A stretch of DNA of 64,000 bases, from the NCBI GenBank assembly GCA_009103225.1, contig RHPI01001412.1:54619-118618 (forward strand), given 5' to 3'. The notes below the pieces were generated by a model, which worked only from the letters and a program-made list of their open reading frames with translations, was not told where the DNA came from and made no database searches. Positions 1-14,467 of this stretch are shown one piece after another. The translations under genes and the position numbers were made by a program. The number at the start of each line of letters is the position of its first letter. Positions within the stretch are counted from its first letter, which is position 1. Origin of the DNA: Chlorokybus atmophyticus. Its lineage: Eukaryota; Streptophyta; Chlorokybophyceae; Chlorokybales; Chlorokybaceae.

Positions 1-17
1 GGGGGGGGGGGGGGGGG
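1..17. other. homopolymer G run at the window edge
   Basis: Seventeen consecutive G residues start the window. This looks like the margin of an assembly gap or a low-quality read end rather than a biological element. Confidence 0.6.
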
Positions 18-207
18 AATTGTGAACAAGCTTGGCATACATCACTTCAATTGCACTTCATGATTGTCATTGTTTTGAAGCTACAATAGGTGACATGTTA
101 TATGTGCCTGCAAGCACACCACAACTACTCCCAGCCTGCATGAAAATTGGTGGGAGCTTCGCTGTTAAGCAAGCGCTGACAGCAGACAGCCGCTGAAGAC
201 AACCAAC

Positions 208-483
208 CTGCTCCTGCGCAGGCGTAGACGCCGTCATGCGCGTGGCGGTGACGCCGTCACCGTCGCTAGCGCCGGAGGCGGAGGCGGAGGCGGAGGCAGA
301 GGTGGCCATGCTGCGCTTCACAAACAGCCTGGAAGTCCCTGAGCAAGGGAGTAGTAGGGGAGATCGTCTGGAAGGAAGACTACTCTGCCGCTTATGGAGC
401 GAGGAGGACGACAAGGTCGCCAGCTTGGGGCGGAGCAGCTGCGGCGGGACTGCCACGTGGCAGCGGGAGGCGCTGAGAGCCAT
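208..483 (-). CDS. first exon of a plastid-targeted protein (partial, continues off the left edge)
   Basis: On the minus strand an ATG at 483 opens a Ser/Ala/Arg/Leu-rich, acid-poor N-terminus of about 60 residues, typical of an algal chloroplast transit peptide. A Ser-Ala repeat (SASASASAS) and an Asp-containing linker follow. A good splice donor (CAG|GTTGGT) lies after residue 92 at about 208. The remaining exons should lie to the left, outside the window, so the mature protein cannot be named. The reading frame continues past the donor to 67, but that part is low-complexity and probably intronic. The targeting inference is moderate; the function is unknown. Confidence 0.5.
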
Positions 484-3440
484 GACAGAGACGTTGTGTG
501 TAAGTGCGTTAAGTGGGCTGCCACTGTGGCCTAACTAACTGCGGTTACTGTTGTCTAGGGGCAGGTTGGCAGCTTGGCAACGGAAGCCGGTTAGTTTAGA
601 GACGGTGTTGGTTAGACGTGGCATGCTTTGAGCCTGGGGATTGACGGCAGAGGCCGTGCTAGAGATCCATCATGTTTCTCATCATGCTGACCACACGCCA
701 TTACCAGCGCCGTATTCGGCACCTACCTTCAGGCGGCAGTAGCCTTCGCAGTACCGGCAGCCGGCGGCGGCGGTGGTGGCGCCCAATGCCACGGTCATAG
801 GCATAATTCTAGCCTTACAAATGTATATAAACTGCTCGAAAATGCAATGCTTCCACCCATTCATACAATCCCCCACTCGTTGGGGTCTTTGTTAGGGTAG
901 GGGGGGTTTTACGACAAACAAAGCCCCCCCCCAGGATATTTTTAGGGCGGGGGAGGGAGGTGGTAATGCAGGGGGAATGGTATTTGCCGGAGTACGGTAT
1001 GTGTTGCTTATGTTTACAGAGATTCAAGCCATGGTTTATTGAGTATTCAACCCCATCCAGCTCCTCATCCGTGCAATTGATGTTGTTTTTGTGCACCCTA
1101 ACTCAAGGCTAGCTGCTGTTTGTTATTTGACTTATACTCGATTCACTATAATAAATAAATAATTATAAATTACGACATATTTATCTTACAAGACCCCTAT
1201 GAATCTTGCTACTCATGCAACACAACGTTTATGATACGTAGATTAGCAATACATATTCGCAGCCAATGAAAAGGATGCTTCGTATATAGGACAAATTGAT
1301 AACACCCCCGCAGTTTTCACAAGCCATGCTTTATGCATAAGACTGTTATGCACAAAGTGGATGAGTTGAACTCATCCACATTGAGGCAAGTGATATTGCA
1401 ATAATATACGATTGCGCTAACAAACACATCTCATGTTCAATTGCGCACTTGTTTTCAGGTGTGTGATGATGTTCAAAAAGCAACACCTTGGCACATTTGT
1501 AGCTCTCAACTATATACGCACTTGCACTAATTTCATTATTTTGCATGCAACACTCGTATGCATTTAGTTGTATCTCTCCACCTATGGTGCATACCTTACC
1601 TTGAATACTACATTGACATACTTGCAGTCTTTTATATTTTCGCTTGTGCTTATCCATATGAAGCAATACATACTACATAAAAACAAACCCGATCTCAAGT
1701 TATCTGACCGCTTATTGGGTATTTCATTTTATATTATTACGGACTGACCACAAATATCAGAGGTAGGGATTTTTGCAATGGTGACAAATTGTTAAACGAG
1801 TAAAACCATTTGTGCTTTGAATATAATATAGTATTAAACCTTCTTATCTGAACAACCGTCTACACTAAGATGTGCAATATTAAACCTTTATTGAGCTGCG
1901 CTGATGCACTTGGTAATCTGTTGGTCTGCACTACTGCAACTCATCGCGGAATGCAATTACGTGATAGGTGAGGCTCACATATCAACCAAGTGCCTTATGT
2001 GCTATGCAAGTGCAAGTGCGGCGGAGGCAACAATAAAGTCGGCATTGTTGAACCACCTCAACAGGGTGGTTCATTGGGCACAGTTGAGGAGGTCAAATGT
2101 GGTGAGCGTGGATGAGGCAATACAAGCATGTGCGCACGCATGCGTACGTGTGTGCGTGCGTGTGTGTGGCGAGCATCCGCCGCCATGTGAGACCCTTGTA
2201 CATTTGTGCTTGCCTTGCAACGCAGTGTATTACGCGAGCGCATGTAGTGTAGGTAACACGTACGTTCATGTTAAAGGTTGATAGTGTAGGTGGAGTGTGT
2301 AAGGTTGGCCCTCGGGCTCAACTTACGGGATGCCTCAAGTTGGTGTGCTCAGGTGTCACAGCATAGCCATCTTCCATACACTTTCATACTCGGCATGATG
2401 TTATTTATGTGAAAGGTATACATACCGTAGTGGCACTAACTATTTGTCATAAAAGTATTTACCAAAGTGACAGAGACGGGAAAAGTAACTAATTACCCAA
2501 GCTGCGGCGACGAAGTCTTACATATACGCCGTTGTAGTTACAACGCGGATATCATCATGATTTAATGGATATTTGTGCATGGTATAAACGGTATCATCTA
2601 TACACCAATAGCAGCTATTGCCGCGCTATTGATGAAAGGATGCAAAGTATTCGGGGGCGGAATGAGGGGGAGTAAAACTAGACGTTGAGAAGGCCGTATT
2701 GACATATAGTAACACTACGACAATAAGTGCAACATTGCGTATGCTTATGGACTTACCGGTATGCACAAGATTTACACAATGGACGGCTTTGTCAGTATGA
2801 CAACCATGGGCACGTTGCATTGTCACAATGTTGCATGTGGCAATACATCAGTTGTGTCGGTGCACAATTCAATTGAATGTTAACTTATCTTGGCACAGCA
2901 AGAAATGCTTGATAACCTCCAGATATGTTGCACACACACACACTGCACACAGCATTGACCATATGCAACCGGCAGATGGCATTGCTGTAGGATTAGAAAA
3001 TGGGGCTGCGTGAGATGCGCCGGAAACTACGTGCATTGGTGAAGAGGCAGAGCAAACAAGTGAGGCTGCATTGCACCGCTCCTGGTATACAAGACTCTTC
3101 ACCCTCAGCAGATGCACGTTCTTCAGTTGACAATAGTCAAACTCTAGGCATCAGCATCCTGTACAAATGACGGATACCATGCTGTTTTGCCAGAGCCATC
3201 CACACAGGTACAACTGCTTGCTTTGACTGTGTGGTGCAGAGCAGTTGGCAAATACGCACACTGCGTGTACCCCGATACATGCCCCTAGGGCAGATGGGCA
3301 TCACAGCAACAATTTCCAACCAATGCGCTCAGTTGTTGGAACACCCATGGACCAAGGTATTGTTAGGGCTAGAGCTAGGAGGACTTAAAATAGTATTGGC
3401 TAAACAATCCATCTAAAAATCAACAGTCTACTCAGTCTGC
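484..3440. other. intergenic DNA, no supported gene
   Basis: The stretch upstream of the first gene and downstream of VTC2 holds only short frames without family resemblance. It has AT-rich patches (1140-1350, 1700-1880) and a short GT-rich patch near 2140-2165. No RNA gene or repeat unit was recognised. Confidence 0.5.
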
Positions 3441-3441
3441 T

Positions 3442-5191
3442 TCAGGCAGACACCAGTCCTTCACCTGCAGTACCAGGAGCTGTGAGCTTCTGCATCAAAA
3501 GCGACGTGCTGCATGTGCCTTGCCCAACTGCATGCCTCTCTCACCTCTTTAAATCTCTCTTCTGAGAGAGAAACCTCAGCCAGAAGCCTCATGGCGTACT
3601 CTTGAGTCAGGTTGTCATAATCAGCTTGCTGCTTCATCACAATGTGCCCACTGATCTCCCACACAGCTGGGTTGACCTGGGTGTCCAAGATTTCTGGCTC
3701 AACCTCCCCGCGAGCTTGCCTTTCAGCAAAGCATTGGGGGAACACAAATACTCTGCATCCACGGTCCGCAATGAGGACGTTGTATGCAACATTATTGATG
3801 TTGAGTCTTTCGCAGACTGTGCCAACCAGCTCTGCCATAGCCTCCAAATTATTGCCAACCTGTACAACAGAGCGTTTGAGCACAGAGATGACAACCACTT
3901 GCAGGGCAGCATCCTGCAAGACTCCTTGAGGACATGAACTCACCTCAAACACAAGGCCTCTGACTGGATAATGGCGCAACTCCATGATGCGCACTCCAGT
4001 GCGCCGCCGGAGGCGAGGGCGAATGCTGACTGTTGGGGCCCTCTCAACAGGGAAGGGTGCACACAGATAGTAGGCTTGGAAGTGCAGATGGTTGATGGTT
4101 GCAAAGGCGCCCAAAGAATTGTAGCCCACACGGAAGTATGGATTATCGCTCTCCAAAGCCATGTTCAGAGCTAGCAGCATGGCATCAGCATCAAGACGCT
4201 GGGGAAGACAGTCCAGAATCCTTGGCACCAGCAGCACATGTCCATACTCGATGGGGCTGACATTGATCAACACCAAGTTTGGGCTGCCCTTGGCCGGAGC
4301 GCTTTCTGTGTAGGTTGTCACCGGACTGTCGCCAGGAGCAAACTGGAATAGGACTTCACGCTGGGCTGCTTTCCTGAAGTTGAACTTCACTGCGTCAAAA
4401 GGCTGCAGGACTTGATCGATGCGGAACTCGGTGGGGCGCTTCTTGAGATGGCGACCCTCATTGAGCTGCGCTACAAACCCGTATTCTCCTGGCAACACTT
4501 TTGTTGGGCATGCTGTTACATCGTACCGGAACAGCCCTTCCTCCATGCGCTCCTCCCACTGTAAACAAAGCATCACACAATCAGCATATGGGCTGGGAAC
4601 TACCGCCACAGTGAGAAGCCACCACAATAGCACAGCGAATCACACTACTCCGAGTTGCACCTACCTGGGCAAGCAGGATGGTGTCAAACAGACTTTTGTC
4701 TTCAATCCCTGGAGATACGGTCACATCTTCCATGCTCAAGTCTGGGACAACTTGCTCTCCCAAATCTCCAAACGACCTAATCTTCTGTGACCGAAGCTCC
4801 GTGCGCCGGGCATAACGAAGCACAGGCATTCTTGCAGCTGCAAAAGGTACACGCAATAAGCAGATGCGCACAACCCATATACGCGTAACCAGACAGGTTT
4901 ACTTGTGACACCATGCTCAATTGGCAAAACTCATTGAAAATTGCACCCATGCAAGAAATGCAACATGCAACACACAGCTGCTACCGCACAACGCTGCTTT
5001 TACTACTACTGCAAGTGCCACAACGTACTTGGCAAGCAGCAATCGTTGAGGCAGTGCTTGCCACATGGTTCTAGCTTGACCGGGCCTTCCTCCTCTATGT
5101 CTTGATAGAGGGAGATTTGGGTAACCACCCTCTGAAAGGTCAGGCGATTGCCAAGAGGCAGCGGACGCGCAACGTCCGTTAGGACAGTCAT
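3442..5191 (-). CDS. VTC2: GDP-L-galactose phosphorylase (VTC2-type)
   Basis: This enzyme phosphorolyses GDP-L-galactose to L-galactose-1-phosphate and GDP, the committed step of the Smirnoff-Wheeler ascorbate pathway. Exons on the minus strand are about 5191-5029, 4837-4665, 4558-3944 and 3859-3461. The first exons carry a Cys-rich segment (KLEPCGKHCLNDCCLP) matching the N-terminal CGxxCxxxCC region of plant VTC2. The third carries the family blocks FVAQLNEGRHLKKRPTEF and NVSPIEYGHVLLVPR, and the GalT/HIT-like catalytic motif HLHFQ. The C-terminal exon has QVNPAVWEISGH and LSEERFKEV. The intron 3943-3860 is 84 nt, in frame and stop-free. The end is uncertain: reading through stops at 3461, whereas a 55-nt intron after KE would end at 3442. 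The start could also be an ATG at 5284. Confidence 0.93.
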
Positions 5192-7899
<2,708 letters not shown>

Positions 7900-8055
7900 N
7901 CAGCTTAATTGGTTGGCTTTGTTATATGCTTAAGCTTTGCCATTGCATCAACTCATTGCCTTGTGAGTCTGTTGCTTTCTATGTGTATGTAGAGTAGTTA
8001 AGCTTGCAGCAGTATGCACAATGCGTATGCTAGCACATGTGGCACGTGCGCGCGC

Positions 8056-8165
8056 ATGGGTGTGTGTGTGCGTGTGTGTGTGTGTGTGTGACATACGCGA
8101 TGACACGAGCTGCTATATATATCATATATATGTATATATATATACATATATATGTGTTATTGATA
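8056..8165. repeat. GT and AT/TATA-type simple repeats
   Basis: An interrupted GT tract (about 8056-8091) is followed by alternating TATATA/CATATA sequence to about 8165. No gene is supported. From 8170 to 9235 nothing else was identified beyond a GC-rich stretch at 8800-9000 and GTT/ATT-rich patches at 9027-9060 and 9140-9180. Confidence 0.85.
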
Positions 8166-9235
8166 TGTATATATATAAGTAAAAATAAACATGATAGTAA
8201 GCTTGCGGGTGAGCTTGAACTGTGTCTCGTAATAATATGCGTTCTCACGTCAATGAGGTAATATCTTATAGCTGATTCTGTATCCGTAACATCTGCGCCT
8301 TTAACCACGAGGCTACTCCTTCTACGGCAGCAACAATCACTGCTATAGAAGGAGCCACATGCTATTTAAAACATGTCCCATACCAGGGTATAACAGTATT
8401 GCACATGGCAATACGTGTTGACGACAAAGTAGTAGCGTTGTCAGCTTCACACCGCATACAACTCTGTATCATGTTGCGGAAACACCAGGTTGAACAGCTG
8501 GCCTTGCCACAAGTTGGTGTTGTGGGCCACAGATTATGGCCCACACCACCATCGCCCCGTTGCAGTGGGTTTTTATTTGGTAGTTCGGGCCCTTAACAGA
8601 GTAAATACACCGTCGGGCCCGAAAATTTCGGGGAAAACACCCAAGTTACGGTGCCTCCGGCACCGTATTCTTGTGGTTGTCGACCCCACTTCGGGGTCGC
8701 GATTAGGGTTTCCTCCTCAATTTCTCCGCGTCCTTAACATACAGACACTTAATACCTAATGTCGATTGCATTGACGTTGGTTAATGTTTAAAACCCTTGC
8801 GCCTGCGCGCCTTCACCGGCGTCAAGCAGGGCGTTGGTGGCGGCCGCAATTTGCAGAGCCACCGGCGCAGCAGCCTGTAGGCCCATCTACTCAAGCCTCC
8901 TGCCTCGTCGGCGTTGAGGGCGTTAAGGGCGGCGGCTGTGTGGCCGCCGGCGCAGCCTGCATTGAGTGGCTGTGTGGTCGCCTGCGCAGCGACTGTGACT
9001 TAGGGTGAGTAGCAGCATGCAATGTGCTGATGTTGTTGTTGTTGCTGCTGCTGGTAGCTTTCTCTCTATCCCAACATGTGGTTATTCTTTCTTTGGTGCT
9101 GATGCTTTCCTCTTCCCCCATGCAAGTGTTGTTCTTAAGGTTATTGTTATTGTTATTGTTATTATTGTTGTTGTTGTTGGTCATGCTCACATTAGTGTTT
9201 GCTGCATGTTAGGAATTGCATCACACTTGCTTACA

Positions 9236-9736
9236 ATGAGTAACAATGTGCAGGCGATAGCAAAAGCATCGGCAATGGCGAAGAGGAAAGCAGCAGCATC
9301 TCCCAAGCAAGTTAACACCACCTCAGCATCTGTGTCAAGGGCAATCAAAGGTATCAAGCGTGCTGAGACATTGGTACTCACTGGACCTGGGCAAAAGGCA
9401 TTACGAGAACTGCGCGTCAAGCTCGGCCGCTCCAAGGTTGAGAATGTGTATGTGTTTGTATGCACACATACTCTGTGCAATATGTGATGTTGACTTCAAC
9501 TTTTCCATGTGCAGAACCACAATGCGGAAGTCTTAGAGAAGAATGATGATGGCACTCCCATGACAGCAAAGCAACGCCAAGCAAAGCGTCACACTTGCTG
9601 CTTATGCGGCAAGCTGACCACATACTATTGCAATCAGTGTTCTGTGCGAAGTGCTCACAATGAACTCACAGACTTGCGTTTGTGGTTTTGTCATACCAAC
9701 TGCTTCAACTCCTTTCACTCGCGGCGTGAGTATTGA
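9236..9736 (+). CDS. small basic protein with C-terminal zinc ribbon (PiggyBac-tail-like)
   Basis: Two exons are predicted, 9236-9436 and 9515-9736, joined in phase 0 across a 78-nt GT-AG intron. The first exon encodes an Ala/Lys-rich basic segment. The second encodes HTCCLCGKLTTYYCNQC, then a further Cys and a FxCxxxCFxxFHxR-like ending, i.e. paired CxxC ligands plus a terminal Cys/His group. This arrangement resembles the Cys-rich C-terminal tail of PiggyBac transposases and related zinc ribbons, but no catalytic core is present. It converges on the large transposase gene at 10207. It may be the second gene of the same element, a PiggyBac relic, or an unrelated host gene. Exon 1 may start further upstream. 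Function is inference only. Confidence 0.4.
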
Positions 9737-9955
9737 ACCAAAGCATTGTGCATGTAGCCTTGTAGCCTACATGTAGCCTTGTACTTGTTGTTATTGGCAC
9801 TACTTGAGGGGGGTATTGTACACAACTTTAATTGATATGGTGGTGGTGAATGCGAGTGCAAGTTGACGCACGGATGCAAGTGTATGACGCGAATGTAGGT
9901 CCACCAATGCATGCCCACTTTGCATACGTGTTACAAACCTTGACTTAGTCACAAA

Positions 9956-9981
9956 CCCCCACCCCCACCCCCACCCCCACC
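9956..9981. repeat. (CCCCCA)n hexamer repeat
   Basis: Four to five perfect copies of CCCCCA grade into CTCCACC-type variants up to about 10010. It lies between the two convergent genes. Confidence 0.85.
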
Positions 9982-10206
9982 TCCACCTTCACCCCCACTT
10001 CTTCCTCACACACGTGCACGCGCATGCATGCCGCATAAGCTGCCCGTGCAATATGCACGCATACTTGCACATGTATCCGACACGCTTGGTCGCTCAAAAG
10101 TTGACACCCTCCATGTCTCGTTTCACATGCATAAGACAACCGTCTTGCTATATGGGCACATGTTCCAACCACTTGAACACATATAGAAAAATTTGGGCTA
10201 AACCTT

Positions 10207-13200
10207 TTACACTCTTGCTTCCCCAACAACACGGCACTTTGTCTTGCAGTCATGACCGCACAAATCACTCAACAATGGCGGCCATGGATACTCCTTGGTG
10301 TTCTTGAACTTACATGTCTTGCTGTGTTCGCTGGTATGGCGCTGCACTCGTGCGCTCCCCTGCCCATGCTTGTAATGATAGCATTGCTTACAAGTTCGCT
10401 GCACACCTTTTCCGCCAACGCCGGTGCCTCGGTGGGTAGTGCGCATAGGTCCGCCTGAGCTAGGTTGTTGAGGTTGTTCTGTCGCGGGTGCAGCCGTGTG
10501 TCCGGTTGCTGGCGGAGGTGGCATGTTGGATGTTGTGGTAGGGTGCGTAAAAAAGGTCTGCATTGCACGAGTTACAATAGTGAACTCGTTGCTGATGACC
10601 TCTTTCACAAGCTTTTTTTCATAAGCTCGGAGATGATGTCTGCATTTCCAAAAGAGCTGGCTTTTTTGCTGTAGGGCCACATGTTCAGCTAGCTTGAGAT
10701 TCCACTCGCGGCACATGCTCTGCCAATCGGTGCCTTTTTCGGTTGTGAAGTCCTGGCCAACTCGGACCACAACCGCCTCTCGTCCTCAGTGGTTACATGA
10801 CGGGCAAAGTTCAACGGTTTCTTCTTGCGAACAATGGCTTTACGCACCTGCAGATTGCGCTGCTTGAACCGCGCGGTAGTACTATTGCCTTGACCAACTG
10901 CAAAACACATAACCACAATAGTTGGAAGGTGTGTTGGTTGAGCTTGAGCTCGACTAGCTCACCTGCTCCAAGAGGCGACCTAGTTGAGGCTGACCCTGAT
11001 CTCCATGGCTGCCGCTGAGCTGGTGAACAAGGCGGGCGCGGTGACATACTCATGCGCCGCGTGGCCCGCGCAAGCTCTTCAGGTGAACGAAGTTGACGTG
11101 GTGATATGCTCATGCATCGCGTGGCTTGTTGAAGAACTTCAATATCATCAATCACTTGATTGACGAGTGGATTGTTGCTTTTTGCCTGTACACAACCAAC
11201 ATGGAAAGCAAGTACATATGTGTGTGCTATATGCTTGCGTGCAAGCGTGTAGGTATTTTACTAGCTCATCAGCATCGGCAATAAGAGTGTGCGTGTCTGT
11301 AAGTGTGCTCCATGTGAGAGGAGGGAGGGGGTGTTTACTTACATGCTCATCGGCTGTACCGTCACGCCGCGCCAGTGGCACAGGCTGCGGCATGGGCGCA
11401 TTGACCTGCACATGCTTTTGTGTGTTACATGCATGCATGTATGCGTGCGTGCGTGCGCATGCGCAGAGGCTGGCGAGCTGGCGGCCTTGTCTATATTGTG
11501 TTTGTGGGTGTGCTGCGTGTGAGAGAAGGTTGTGCAAGCATGCACTTACATGCTGAGCTGTAGCAGCGCGCGGTGCCATCGGCACGGGCTGCTGAACTGG
11601 TGCATTGACCTGCGCGTACGTGCAAATGTGTGCGTGTGTGTGTGCCCGTGTGTATGTTGCGTGCGTGCGTGCGTGTCTACATGCGTGCATGGTCGTGCAT
11701 GTGCCCGGGCGTGTGAGGAGGCCAACGGGCTGGCGTATGCATGTGTGTAATGCATGCGAGAGTTAGTGCACTTACATGCTTAGGTGTAGCAGCGCGCTGC
11801 GCCACTGGCACTGGCTTTGGCATGGACGCATCGACCTGCACGACGTGTGGGTGTGGGTGTGGGCATCATGCATGATGCGTGTGCTGATGCGCGTGCGTGC
11901 GTGCGTGCGTGCGTGTGCACTTACACATGCTCGCAACATACAACCGTGCTGGTGCGTGTGCGCGTGCGTGCGTGCGTGCGTGCATGCTCGCAACATACAA
12001 CCGTGCACTTACATGCTCAGCTGGAGCAGCGCGCCGCGCTATTGGCAAGGGCTGCGGCATGGACGCATCGACCTGCACGACGTGTGGGTGTGGGTGTGGG
12101 TGTGGGCATCATGCCACATGCGTGTGCATGTGCATGTGCGTGTGCGTGTTGCGTGCATGCGTTCATACGCGCGTGTGTGCGCGTGCATGCGTGCAACCGT
12201 GCGTGCGTGTGCACTTACATGCTCAGCTGGAGCAGCGTGCCGCGCCATTGGCACGGGCTGCATGGGCGCATCGACCTGCACGACGTGTGGGTGTGGGTAT
12301 GGGTATGGGTGTGGGTGTGCGTGTGGGTGTGGGTGTGGGTGTGGGTGTGGGTGTGGGCATGTGTGGGCATGTGCGTGTGCGTCTATGTGTTGCATGCATG
12401 TGCGTGTGTTCATATGCATGTGCGTGCGTGCTTGTGCGTGAGTGCGTGTATTGCGTGTGTGCGCGTGCAAGGCTGGCGGCTAATGGGCGTGTGTGTATGT
12501 GTGTGTTGCNGTGTGGGTGTGGGTGTGGGTGTGGGTGTGGGTGTGGGTGTGGGTGTGGGTGTGGGTGTGGGTGTGGGTGTGGGTGTGGGTGTGGGTGTGG
12601 GCATGTGTGGGCATGTGCGTGTGCGTCTATGTGTTGCATGCATGTGCGTGTGTTCATATGCATGTGCGTGCGTGCTTGTGCGTGAGTGCGTGTATTGCGT
12701 GTGTGCGCGTGCAAGGCTGGCGGCTAATGGGCGTGTGTGTATGTGTGTGTTGCGTGCATTCGTGCAAGCGTGCGCAAGGCTAGCGCGTGCAAGGCTAGCG
12801 GGTATGTGTTGTGTGCGTGCATTCATGCACATGGGTGCGTGCATGCTTGCGATCATGCGTTCACGACGGTGCATGTGCATGAGCGTGCGAGGAGGCTGAC
12901 GGGCTGGCGTATGCATGTGTGTGCTGCATGCGAGGCTGGCGAGCTGGCGGCCTTGTCTATGTGTATGTGGATATGCTGCGTGTGAGAGGAGGTTGTGCAA
13001 GCATGCACTTACATGCTCAGCTGTAGCAGCGCGCGGTGCCATCGGCACGGGCTGCGGCCCTGGTGCATTGACCTGCGCGTACATGCAAGTATGTGCGTGT
13101 GCGTGTGCGTATGCGTGTGCGTGTGCGTGTGCGCGTGCGCGTGTGTGTGTGCGCGTGCGTGCATGGTTGTGCGTGTGCATGTGTGTGCTGCATGCGAGAG

Positions 13201-13695
13201 TTTGTGCAATTGTGCACTTACTTCATCAGCTGTAGCAGCGCGCCGGGCCATCGGCACGGGCTCCATCATGGGCGCATTGACCTGCGCGTACATGTGATTG
13301 TGTGTGTTCGTGTGCGCATGCGTGTGCGTGTGCGTGTGTTGTGTGCATGCGTGCATTCATGTCAGTGCGTGCGTGCGAGCATGTGTGCATGATTGCGAGC
13401 ACGCGTGCATGATTGTGCATGTGCATGCGCGTGCCAGAGGAGGTTGTGCAAGCTTGCACTTACATGCTCTGCTGTAGCAGCGCGCCGCGCCATCGCACGG
13501 GTGGCGGCACGGGTGCATCGACCTGCAAATACATGTACGTGTGTGCACGCATCCCTGCCTGCGCATGTGCGTGCATGCTTGAACGTGTGCATGCGCATGC
13601 GAGGCGGGCTGGCGTGCGTGCATGTGCGTGCATGTGCGCATGCGTGCGTGCGTGCATCATGCTGTTATGCATCTGTTTGTATACGCAGTGCGAGT

Positions 13696-13734
<39 letters not shown>

Positions 13735-14405
13735 ATGCATGTGCGCAACAATGGTGAACGGGGAGGAGCAATCATGTGTGCACTTGCACCTCATCGTCTA
13801 GAATGTGCGTCACCCACTCTTCACCCTCAACTCGTGCTTCTCCTGAAGCATCTCGTTCTTTAAGCGCTTGAAAGAGTTGTTCCATAACAGGTGGAGCATG
13901 GTCCATGCCTAATCGCTCATTCATCTCCAATGATGTAATGACCTCCCATTGCGGAAATGGATTTCTCCAGCCTTGTTTGTCATATAACATGTGCACCTTC
14001 TGTTGCCAGACATGACAAGTGGTAATGTTAACACAAGGCAATAACAGCAACCGACAACGACACATTCGATTGGTTGTATATTGTGTTACAATTGAAGTAC
14101 TTACTTGCACGAGGCGATCATCATAAATGCCGTAGTCCACATTACCCAGGTTGTGAATACCGCTACGTGTGTTGTGACGGTCAATGTAATCCGTCACGAT
14201 GAGTGCAGCCAATGCAGCTGATGTGTTGGTTCCTTGCACGCTGCCTCGCAGCAACCTATGAAATCCCTCCAACGGGGAAGTTCCCCTTGCACACATGTAG
14301 CGCGGCTGATTGCCCTCTTTGTTGATGTTAAAGTACAAGCGCACTCCCTCTGGATCTGATACAACCATAACTGTCAAACACACACACATGTGCAGAGAGA
14401 GAAAG

Positions 14406-14467
<62 letters not shown>

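Noticed and set aside
3461-4633. VTC2 as a single-exon 390-codon gene starting at 4633
   Set aside because: The first 25 codons are intron sequence; conserved N-terminal exons lie at 5191-5029 and 4837-4665 and join in phase.
9956-9981. Telomeric repeat
   Set aside because: The CCCCCA unit does not match CCCTAAA/CCCTAAAA and the tract is only ~26 bp inside a scaffold.
11817-13180. Val-Gly/Cys-Val and His-Thr-Pro-rich frames
   Set aside because: Products of GTGTGG and GTGC minisatellites; the real coding pieces are the short minus-strand micro-exons.
11343-13522. CRISPR-like regular repeats
   Set aside because: Spacing is irregular, the repeats are exons with splice sites, and the genome is eukaryotic.
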